Of a stretch of 64,000 nt of DNA, positions 31,901 through 43,900 are shown piece after piece. Position numbers and translations under genes: made by a program. Origin of the DNA: Nemopilema nomurai. Lineage: Eukaryota > Cnidaria > Scyphozoa > Rhizostomeae > Rhizostomatidae. Position 1 is the stretch's first letter; every line of letters begins with the position of its first letter. The DNA is taken from the NCBI GenBank assembly GCA_003864495.1, contig ML133436.1, positions 1,178,001 to 1,242,000 of the forward strand, read 5' to 3'. The notes beneath the pieces are model-generated. The model had not been told where the DNA came from. It ran no database searches and saw only the letters and a list, made by a program, of their open reading frames with translations.

Positions 31901-34900
31901 TTCACCTTAGATCATTCATATAGATACATATGAAGCCCCTGCAGTGTCTAGTTTTGTCGTGAAACTGGTATTTTCAGTGTTTTAGGCCGTAGAAGGGCAC
32001 GCCGTTTTCCTGCAAAAAACTAAGGCTATAGCCTTGCCAAAATGCCCATTTTTGGTGGAAAATTTTTTCGTTTTCTTTCACCTTAGATCATTCATATAGA
32101 TACATATGAAGCCCCTGCAGTGTCTAGTTTTGTCGTGAAACTGGTATTTTCAGTGTTTTAGGCCGTAGAAGGGCACGCCGTTTTCCTGCAAAAAACTAAG
32201 GCTATAGCCTTGCCAAAATGCCCATTTTTGGTGGAAAATTTTTTCGTTTTCTTTCACCTTAGATCATTCATATAGATACATATGAAGCCCCTGCAGTGTC
32301 TAGTTTTGTCGTGAAACTGGTATTTTCAGTGTTTTAGGCCGTAGAAGGGCACGCCGTTTTCCTGCAAAAAACTAAGGCTATAGCCTTGCCAAAATGCCCA
32401 TTTTTGGTGGAAAATTTTTTCGTTTTTTTCACCTTAGATCATTCATATAGATACATATGAAGCCCCTGCAGTGTCTAGTTTTGTCGTGAAACTGGTATTT
32501 TCAGTGTTTTAGGCCGTAGAAGGGCACGCCGTTTTCCTGCAAAAAACTAAGGCTATAGCCTTGCCAAAATGCCCATTTTTGGTGGAAAATTTTTTCGTTT
32601 TCTTTCACCTTAGATCATTCATATAGATACATATGAAGCCCCTGCAGTGTCTAGTTTTGTCGTGAAACTGGTATTTTCAGTGTTTTAGGCCGTAGAAGGG
32701 CACGCCGTTTTCCTGCAAAAAACTAAGGCTATAGCCTTGCCAAAATGCCCATTTTTGGTGGAAAATTTTTTCGTTTTCTTTCACCTTAGATCATTCATAT
32801 AGATACATATGAAGCCCCTGCAGTGTCTAGTTTTGTCGTGAAACTGGTATTTTCAGTGTTTTAGGCCGTAGAAGGGCACGCCGTTTTCCTGCAAAAAACT
32901 AAGGCTATAGCCTTGCCAAAATGCCCATTTTTGGTGGAAAATTTTTTCGTTTCTTTCACCTTAGATCATTCATATAGATACATATGAAGCCCCTGCAGTG
33001 TCTAGTTTTGTCGTGAAACTGGTATTTTCAGTGTTTTAGGCCGTAGAAGGGCACGCCGTTTTCCTGCAAAAAACTAAGGCTATAGCCTTGCCAAAATGCC
33101 CATTTTTGGTGGAAAATTTTTTCGTTTTTTTCACCTTAGATCATTCATATAGATACATATGAAGCCCCTGCAGTGTCTAGTTTTGTCGTGAAACTGGTAT
33201 TTTCAGTGTTTTAGGCCGTAGAAGGGCACGCCGTTTTCCTGCAAAAAACTAAGGCTATAGCCTTGCCAAAATGCCCATTTTTTGGAAAATTTTTTCGTTT
33301 TTTTCACCTTAGATCATTCATATAGATACATATGAAGCCCCTGCAGTGTCTAGTTTTGTCGTGAAACTGGTATTTTCAGTGTTTTAGGCCGTAGAAGGGC
33401 ACGCCGTTTTCCTGCAAAAAACTAAGGCTATAGCCTTGCCAAAATGCCCATTTTTGGTGGAAAATTTTTTCGTTTTCTTTCACCTTAGATCATTCATATA
33501 GATACATATGAAGCCCCTGCAGTGTCTAGTTTTGTCGTGAAACTGGTATTTTCAGTGTTTTAGGCCGTAGAAGGGCACGCCGTTTTCCTGCAAAAAACTA
33601 AGGCTATAGCCTTGCCAAAATGCCCATTTTTGGTGGAAAATTTTTTCGTTTTCTTTCACCTTAGATCATTCATATAGATACATATGAAGCCCCTGCAGTG
33701 TCTAGTTTTGTCGTGAAACTGGTATTTTCAGTGTTTTAGGCCGTAGAAGGGCACGCCGTTTTCCTGCAAAAAACTAAGGCTATAGCCTTGCCAAAATGCC
33801 CATTTTTGGTGGAAAATTTTTTCGTTTCTTTCACCTTAGATCATTCATATAGATACATATGAAGCCCCTGCAGTGTCTAGTTTTGTCGTGAAACTGGTAT
33901 TTTCAGTGTTTTAGGCCGTAGAAGGGCACGCCGTTTTCCTGCAAAAAACTAAGGCTATAGCCTTGCCAAAATGCCCATTTTTGGTGGAAAATTTTTTCGT
34001 TTTTTCACCTTAGATCATTCATATAGATACATATGAAGCCCCTGCAGTGTCTAGTTTTGTCGTGAAACTGGTATTTTCAGTGTTTTAGGCCGTAGAAGGG
34101 CACGCCGTTTTCCTGCAAAAAAGGTATAGCCTTGCCAAAATGCCCATTTTTGGTGGAAAATTTTTTCGTTTTCTTTCACCTTAGATCATTCATATAGATA
34201 CATATGAAGCCCCTGCAGTGTCTAGTTTTGTCGTGAAACTGGTATTTTCAGTGTTTTAGGCCGTAGAAGGGCACGCCGTTTTCCTGCAAAAAACTAAGGC
34301 TATAGCCTTGCCAAAATGCCCATTTTTGGTGGAAAATTTTTTCGTTTTCTTTCACCTTACATCATTCATATAGATACATATGAAGCCCCTGCAGTGTCTA
34401 GTTTTGTCGTGAAACTGGTATTTTCAGTGTTTTAGGCCGTAGAAGGGCACGCCGTTTTCCTGCAAAAAACTAAGGCTATAGCCTTGCCAAAATGCCCATT
34501 TTTGGTGGAAAATTTTTTCGTTTTATTTCACCTTACATCATTCATATAGATACATATGAAGCCCCTGCAGTGTCTAGTTTTGTCGTGAAACTGGTATTTT
34601 CAGTGTTTTAGGCCGTAGAAGGGCACGCCGTTTTCCTGCAAAAAACTAAGGCTATAGCCTTGCCAAAATGCCCATTTTTGGTGGAAAATTTTTTCGTTTT
34701 CTTTCACCTTAGATCATTCATATAGATACATATGAAGCCCCTGCAGTGTCTAGTTTTGTCGTGAAACTGGTATTTTCAGTGTTTTAGGCCGTAGAAGGGC
34801 ACGCCGTTTTCCTGCAAAAAACTAAGGCTATAGCCTTGCCAAAATGCCCATTTTTGGTGGAAAATTTTTTCGTTTTCTTTCACCTTACATCATTCATATA

Positions 34901-37900
34901 GATACATATGAAGCCCCTGCAGTGTCTAGTTTTGTCGTGAAACTGGTATTTTCAGTGTTTTAGGCCGTAGGGCACGCCGTTTTCCTGCAAAAAACTAAGG
35001 CTATAGCCTTGCCAAAATGCCCATTTTTGGTGGAAAATTTTTTCGTTTTTTTCACCTTAGATCATTCATATAGATACATATGAAGCCCCTGCAGTGTCTA
35101 GTTTTGTCGTGAAACTGGTATTTTCAGTGTTTTAGGCCGTAAAGGGCACGCCGTTTTCCTGCAAAAAACTAAGGCTATAGCCTTGCCAAAATGCCCATTT
35201 TTGGTGGAAAATTTTTTCGTTTTCTTTCACCTTACATCATTCATATAGATACATATGAAGCCCCTGCAGTGTCTAGTTTTGTCGTGAAACTGGTATTTTC
35301 AGTGTTTTAGGCCGTAAAGGGCACGCCGTTTTCCTGCAAAAAACTAAGGCTATAGCCTTGCCAAAATGCCCATTTTTGGTGGAAAATTTTTCGTTTTCTT
35401 TCACCTTACATCATTCATATAGATACATATGAAGCCCCTGCAGTGTCTAGTTTTGTCGTGAAACTGGTATTTTCAGTGTTTTAGGCCGTAGAAGGCACGC
35501 CGTTTTCCTGCAAAAAACTAAGGCTATAGCCTTGCCAAAATGCCCATTTTTGGTGGAAAATTTTTTCGTTTTCTTTCACCTTACATCATTCATATAGATA
35601 CATATGAAGCCCCTGCAGTGTCTAGTTTTGTCGTGAAACTGGTATTTTCAGTGTTTTAGGCCGTAGAAGGGCACGCCGTTTTCCTGCAAAAAACTAAGGC
35701 TATAGCCTTGCCAAAATGCCCATTTTTGGTGGAAAATTTTTTCGTTTTCTTTCACCTTACATCATTCATATAGATACATATGAAGCCCCTGCAGTGTCTA
35801 GTTTTGTCGTGAAACTGGTATTTTCAGTGTTTTAGGCCGTAGAAGGGCACGCCGTTTTCCAGCAAAAAACTAAGGCTATAGCCTTGCCAAAATGCCCATT
35901 TTTGGTGGAAAATTTTTTCGTTTTCTTTCACCTTAGATCATTCATATAGATACATATGAAGCCCCTGCAGTGTCTAGTTTTGTCGTGAAACTGGTATTTT
36001 CAGTGTTTTAGGCCGTAGAAGGGCACGCCGTTTTCCAGCAAAAAACTAAGGCTATAGCCTTGCCAAAATGCCCATTTTTGGTGGAAAATTTTTTCGTTTT
36101 CTTTCACCTTACATCATTCATATAGATACATATGAAGCCCCTGCAGTGTCTAGTTTTGTCGTGAAACTGGTATTTTCAGTGTTTTAGGCCGTAGAAGGGC
36201 ACGCCGTTTTCCTGCAAAAAAACTAAGGCTATAGCCTTGCCAAAATGCCCATTTTTGGTGGAAAATTTTTTCGTTTTCTTTCACCTTAGATCATTCATAT
36301 AGATACATATGAAGCCCCTGCAGTGTCTAGTTTTGTCGTGAAACTGGTATTTTCAGTGTTTTAGGCCGTAGAAGGGCACGCCGTTTTCCTGCAAAAAACT
36401 AAGGCTATAGCCTTGCCAAAATGCCCATTTTTGGTGGAAAATTTTTTCGTTTTCTTTCACCTTACATCATTCATATAGATACATATGAAGCCCCTGCAGT
36501 GTCTAGTTTTGTCGTGAAACTGGTATTTTCAGTGTTTTAGGCCGTAGAAGGGCACGCCGTTTTCCTGCAAAAAACTAAGGCTATAGCCTTGCCAAAATGC
36601 CCATTTTTGGTGGAAAATTTTTTCGTTTTCTTTCACCTTAGATCATTCATATAGATACATATGAAGCCCCTGCAGTGTCTAGTTTTGTCGTGAAACTGGT
36701 ATTTTCAGTGTTTTAGGCCGTAGAAGGGCACGCCGTTTTCCTGCAAAAAACTAAGGCTATAGCCTTGCCAAAATGCCCATTTTTGGTGGAAAATTTTTTC
36801 GTTTTCTTTCACCTTACATCATTCATATAGATACATATGAAGCCCCTGCAGTGTCTAGTTTTGTCGTGAAACTGGTATTTTCAGTGTTTTAGGCCGTAGA
36901 AGGGCACGCCGTTTTCCTGCAAAAAACTAAGGCTAGCCTTGCCAAAATGCCCATTTTTGGTGGAAAATTTTTTCGTTTTCTTTCACCTTACATCATTCAT
37001 ATAGATACATATGAAGCCCCTGCAGTGTCTAGTTTTGTCGTGAAACTGGTATTTTCAGTGTTTTAGGCCGTAGAAGGGCACGCCGTTTTCCTGCAAAAAA
37101 CTAAGGCTATAGCCTTGCCAAAATGCCCATTTTTGGTGGAAAATTTTTTCGTTTTTTTTCACCTTACATCATTCATATAGATACATATGAAGCCCCTGCA
37201 GTGTCTAGTTTTGTCGTGAAACTGGTATTTTCAGTGTTTTAGGCCGTAGAAGGGCACGCCGTTTTCCAGCAAAAAACTAAGGCTATAGCCTTGCCAAAAT
37301 GCCCATTTTTGGTGGAAAATTTTTTCGTTTTTTTTCACCTTACATCATTCATATAGATACATATGAAAGCCCCTGCAGTGTCTAGTTTTGTCGTGAAACT
37401 GGTATTTTCAGTGTTTTAGGCCGTATAAGGGCACGCCGTTTTCCTGCAAAAAACTAAGGCTATAGCCTTGCCAAAAATGCCCATTTTTGGTGGAAAATTT
37501 TTTCGTTTTCTTTCACCTTAGATCATTCATATAGATACATATGAAGCCCCTGCAGTGTCTAGTTTTGTCGTGAAACTGGTATTTTCAGTGTTTTGGCCGT
37601 AGAAGGGCACGCCGTTTTCCTGCAAAAAACTAAGGCTATAGCCTTGCCAAAATGCCCATTTTTGGTGGAAAATTTTTTCGTTTTTTCACCTTAGATCATT
37701 CATATAGATACATATGAAGCCCTGCAGTGTCTAGTTTTGTCGTGAAACTGGTATTTTCAGTGTTTTAGGCCGTAGAAGGGCACGCCGTTTTCCTGCAAAA
37801 AACTAAGGCTATAGCCTTGCCAAAATGCCCATTTTTGGTGGAAAATTTTTTCGTTTTTTCACCTTAGATCATTCATATAGATACATATGAAGCCCCTGCA

Positions 37901-40900
37901 GTGTCTAGTTTTGTCGTGAAACTGGTATTTTCAGTGTTTTAGGCCGTAGAAGGGCACGCCGTTTTCCAGCAAAAAACTAAGGCTATAGCCTTGCCAAAAT
38001 GCCCATTTTTGGTGGAAAATTTTTTCGTTTTCTTCACCTTAGATCATTCATATAGATACATATGAAGCCCCTGCAGTGTCTAGTTTTGTCGTGAAACTGG
38101 TATTTTCAGTGTTTTAGGCCGTAGAAGGGCACGCCGTTTTCCGCAAAAAAACTAAGGTATAGCCTTGCCAAAATGCCCATTTTTGTGGAAAAATTTTTTC
38201 GTTTTCTTTCACCTTAGATCATTCATATAGATACATATGAAGCCCCTGCAGTGTCTAGTTTTGTCGTGAAACTGGTATTTTCAGTGTTTTAGGCCGTAGA
38301 AGGGCACGCCGTTTTCCTGCAAAAAACTAAGGCTATAGCCTTGCCAAAATGCCCATTTTTGGTGGAAAATTTTTTCGTTTTTTTCACCTTAGATCATTCA
38401 TATAGATACATATGAAGCCCCTGCAGTGTCTAGTTTTGTCGTGAAACTGGTATTTTCAGTGTTTTAGGCCGTAGAAGGGCACGCCGTTTTCCTGCAAAAA
38501 ACTAAGGCTATAGCCTTGCCAAAATGCCCATTTTTGGTGGAAAATTTTTTCGTTTTCTTTCACCTTAGATCATTCATATAGATACATATGAAGCCCCTGC
38601 AGTGTCTAGTTTTGTCGTGAAACTGGTATTTTCAGTGTTTTAGGCCGTAGAAGGGCACGCCGTTTTCCTGCAAAAAACTAAGGCTATAGCCTTGCCAAAA
38701 TGCCCATTTTTGGTGGAAAATTTTTTCGTTTTCTTTCACCTTACATCATTCATATAGATACATATGAAGCCCCTGCAGTGTCTAGTTTTGTCGTGAAACT
38801 GGTATTTTCAGTGTTTTAGGCCGTAAGGGCACGCCGTTTTCCTGCAAAAAACTAAGGCTATAGCCTTGCCAAAATGCCCATTTTTGGTGGAAAATTTTTT
38901 CGTTTTCTTTCACCTTAGATCATTCATATAGATACATATGAAGCCCCTGCAGTGTCTAGTTTTGTCGTGAAACTGGTATTTTCAGTGTTTTAGGCCGTAG
39001 AAGGGCACGCCGTTTTTCCTGCAAAAAACTAAGGCTATAGCCTTGCCAAAATGCCCATTTTTGGTGGAAAATTTTTTCGTTTTCTTTCACCTTACATCAT
39101 TCATATAGATACATATGAAGCCCCTGCAGTGTCTAGTTTTGTCGTGAAACTGGTATTTTCAGTGTTTTAGGCCGTAGAAGGGCACGCCGTTTTCCAGCAA
39201 AAAACTAAGGCTATAGCCTTGCCAAAATGCCCATTTTTGGTGGAAAATTTTTTCGTTTTCTTTCACCTTAGATCATTCATATAGATACATATGAAGCCCC
39301 TGCAGTGTCTAGTTTTGTCGTGAAACTGGTATTTTCAGTGTTTTAGGCCGTAAGGGCACGCCGTTTTCCTGCAAAAAACTAAGGCTATAGCCTTGCCAAA
39401 ATGCCCATTTTTGGTGGAAAATTTTTTCGTTTTCTTTCACCTTACATCATTCATATAGATACATATGAAGCCCCTGCAGTGTCTAGTTTTGTCGTGAAAC
39501 TGGTATTTTCAGTGTTTTAGGCCGTAGAAGGGCACGCCGTTTTCCAAAAAACTAAGGCTATAGCCTTGCCAAAATGCCCATTTTTGGTGGAAAATTTTTT
39601 CGTTTTCTTTCACCTTACATCATTCATATAGATACATATGAAGCCCCTGCAGTGTCTAGTTTTGTCGTGAAACTGGTATTTTCAGTGTTTTAGGCCGTAA
39701 GGGCACGCCGTTTTCCTGCAAAAAACTAAGGCTATAGCCTTGCCAAAATGCCCATTTTTGGTGGAAAATTTTTTCGTTTTCTTTCACCTTACATCATTCA
39801 TATAGATACATATGAAGCCCCTGCAGTGTCTAGTTTTGTCGTGAAACTGGTATTTTCAGTGTTTTAGGCCGTAGAAGGGCACGCCGTTTTCCTGCAAAAA
39901 ACTAAGGCTATAGCCTTGCCAAAATGCCCATTTTTGGTGGAAAATTTTTTCGTTTTCTTTCACCTTAGATCATTCATATAGATACATATGAAGCCCCTGC
40001 AGTGTCTAGTTTTGTCGTGAAACTGGTATTTTCAGTGTTTTAGGCCGTAGAAGGGCACGCCGTTTTCCAGCAAAAAACTAAGGCTATAGCCTTGCCAAAA
40101 TGCCCATTTTTGGTGGAAAATTTTTTCGTTTTCTTTCACCTTAGATCATTCATATAGATACATATGAAGCCCCTGCAGTGTCTAGTTTTGTCGTGAAACT
40201 GGTATTTTCAGTGTTTTAGGCCGTAGAAGGGCACGCCGTTTTCCTGCAAAAAACTAAGGCTATAGCCTTGCCAAAATGCCCATTTTTGGTGGAAAATTTT
40301 TTCGTTTTCTTTCACCTTAGATCATTCATATAGATACATATGAAGCCCCTGCAGTGTCTAGTTTTGTCGTGAAACTGGTATTTTCAGTGTTTTAGGCCGT
40401 AGAAGGGCACGCCGTTTTCCAGCAAAAAACTAAGGCTATAGCCTTGCCAAAATGCCCATTTTTGGTGGAAAATTTTTTCGTTTTCTTTCACCTTAGATCA
40501 TTCATATAGATACATATGAAGCCCCTGCAGTGTCTAGTTTTGTCGTGAAACTGGTATTTTCAGTGTTTTAGGCCGTAGAAGGGCACGCCGTTTTCCAGCA
40601 AAAAACTAAGGCTATAGCCTTGCCAAAATGCCCATTTTTGGTGGAAAATTTTTTCGTTTTATTTCACCTTAGATCATTCATATAGATACATATGAAGCCC
40701 CTGCAGTGTCTAGTTTTGTCGTGAAACTGGTATTTTCAGTGTTTTAGGCCGTAGAAGGGCACGCCGTTTTCCTGCAAAAAACTAAGGCTATAGCCTTGCC
40801 AAAATGCCCATTTTTGGTGGAAAATTTTTTCGTTTTCTTTCACCTTAGATCATTCATATAGATACATATGAAGCCCCTGCAGTGTCTAGTTTTGTCGTGA

Positions 40901-43900
40901 AACTGGTATTTTCAGTGTTTTAGGCCGTAAGGGCACGCCGTTTTCATGACTAAGGTATTTGTCGTGAAACTGGTATTTTCAGTGTTTTAGCCGTAGAAGG
41001 GCACGCCGTTTTCCAGCAAAAAACTAAGGCTATAGCCTTGCCAAAATGCCCATTTTTGGTGGAAAATTTTTTCGTTTTCTTTCACCTTAGATCATCATAT
41101 AGATACATATGAAGCCCCTGCAGTGTCTAGTTTTGTCGTGAAACTGGTATTTTCAGTGTTTTAGGCCGTAGAAGGGCACGCCGTTTTCCTGCAAAAAAAC
41201 TAAGGCTATAGCCTTGAAAATGCCCATTTTTGGTGGAAAATTTTTTCGTTTTCTTTCACCTTAGATCATTCATATAGATACATATGAAGCCCCTGCAGTG
41301 TCTAGTTTTGTCGTGAAACTGGTATTTTCAGTGTTTTAGGCCGTAGAAGGGCACGCCGTTTTCCTGCAAAAAACTAAGGCTATAGCCTTGCCAAAATGCC
41401 CATTTTTGGTGGAAAATTTTTTCGTTTTCTTTCACCTTACATCATTCATATAGATACATATGAAGCCCCTGCAGTGTCTAGTTTTGTCGTGAAACTGGTA
41501 TTTTCAGTGTTTTAGGCCGTAGAAGGGCACGCCGTTTTCCAGCAAAAAACTAAGGCTATAGCCTTGCCAAAATGCCCATTTTTGGTGGAAAATTTTTTCG
41601 TTTTCTTTCACCTTAGATCATTCATATAGATACATATGAAGCCCCTGCAGTGTCTAGTTTTGTCGTGAAACTGGTATTTTCAGTGTTTTAGGCCGTAGAA
41701 GGGCACGCCGTTTTCCAGCAAAAAACTAAGGCTATAGCCTTGCCAAAATGCCCATTTTTGGTGGAAAATTTTTTCGTTTTATTTCACCTTAGATCATTCA
41801 TATAGATACATATGAAGCCCCTGCAGTGTCTAGTTTTGTCGTGAAACTGGTATTTTCAGTGTTTTAGGCCGTATAAGGGCACGCCGTTTTCCTGCAAAAA
41901 ACTAAGGCTATAGCCTTGCCAAAATGCCCATTTTTGGTGGAAAATTTTTTCGTTTTCTTTCACCTTAGATCATTCATATAGATACATATGAAGCCCCTGC
42001 AGTGTCTAGTTTTGTCGTGAAACTGGTATTTTCAGTGTTTTAGGCCGTAGAAGGGCACGCCGTTTTCCAGCAAAAAACTAAGGCTATAGCCTTGCCAAAA
42101 TGCCCATTTTTGGTGGAAAATTTTTTCGTTTTATTTCACCTTAGATCATTCATATAGATACATATGAAGCCCCTGCAGTGTCTAGTTTTGTCGTGAAACT
42201 GGTATTTTCAGTGTTTTAGGCCGTAGAAGGGCACGCCGTTTTCCAGCAAAAAACTAAGGCTATAGCCTTGCCAAAATGCCCATTTTTGGTGGAAAATTTT
42301 TCGTTTTATTTCACCTTAGATCATTCATATAGATACATATGAAGCCCCTGCAGTGTCTAGTTTTGTCGTGAAACTGGTATTTTCAGTGTTTTAGGCCGTA
42401 GAAGGGCACGCCGTTTTCCTGCAAAAAACTAAGGCTATAGCCTTGCCAAAATGCCCATTTTTGGTGGAAAATTTTTTCGTTTTCTTTCACCTTAGATCAT
42501 TCATATAGATACATATGAAGCCCTGCAGTGTCAGTCGTGCTGGTCGTCAGTTTTGTAGTGTCTATGTCGAAACTGGTATTTCAGTGTTTTAGGCCGTAAG
42601 GGCACGCCGTTTTCCAGCAAAAAACTAAGGCTATAGCCTTGCCAAAATGCCCATTTTTGGTGGAAAATTTTTTCGTTTTCTTTCACCTTAGATCATTCAT
42701 ATAGATACATATGAAGCCCCTGCAGTGTCTAGTTTTGTCGTGAAACTGGTATTTTCAGTGTTTTAGGCCGTAGAAGGGCACGCCGTTTTCCTGCAAAAAA
42801 CTAAGGCTATAGCCTTGCCAAAATGCCCATTTTTGGTGGAAAATTTTTTCGTTTTCTTTCACCTTAGATCATTCATATAGATACATATGAAGCCCCTGCA
42901 GTGTCTAGTTTTGTCGTGAAACTGGTATTTTCAGTGTTTTAGGCCGTAGTAAGGGCACGCCGTTTTCCTGCAAAAAACTAAGGCTATAGCCTTGCCAAAA
43001 TGCCCATTTTTGGTGGAAAATTTTTTCGTTTTCTTTCACCTTAGATCATTCATATAGATACATATGAAGCCCCTGCAGTGTCTAGTTTTGTCGTGAAACT
43101 GGTATTTTCAGTGTTTTAGGCCGTATAAGGGCACGCCGTTTTCCTGCAAAAAACTAAGGCTATAGCCTTCAAAATGCCCATTTTTGGTGGAAAATTTTTT
43201 CGTTTTCTTTCACCTTAGATCATTCATATAGATACATATGAAGCCCCTGCAGTGTCTAGTTTTGTCGTGAAACTGGTATTTTCAGTGTTTTAGGCCGTAG
43301 AAGGGCACGCCGTTTTCCTGCAAAAAACTAAGGCTATAGCCTTGCCAAAATGCCCATTTTTGGTGGAAAATTTTTTCGTTTTTTTCACCTTACATCATTC
43401 ATATAGATACATATGAAGCCCCTGCAGTGTCTAGTTTTGTCGTGAAACTGGTATTTTCAGTGTTTTAGGCCGTAGAAGGGCACGCCGTTTTCCTGCAAAA
43501 AAACTAAGGCTATAGCCTTGCCAAAATGCCCATTTTTGGTGGAAAATTTTTTCGTTTTCTTTCACCTTAGATCATTCATATAGATACATATGAAGCCCCT
43601 GCAGTGTCTAGTTTTGTCGTGAAACTGGTATTTTCAGTGTTTTAGGCCGTAGAAAGGGCACGCCGTTTTCCTGCAAAAAACTAAGGCTATAGCCTTGCCA
43701 AAATGCCCATTTTTGGTGGAAAATTTTTTCGTTTTCTTTCACCTTAGATCATTCATATAGATACATATGAAGCCCCTGCAGTGTCTAGTTTTGTCGTGAA
43801 ACTGGTATTTTCAGTGTTTAGGCCGTAGAAGGGCACGCCGTTTTCCAGCAAAAAACTAAGGCTATAGCCTTGCCAAAATGCCCATTTTTGGTGGAAAATT

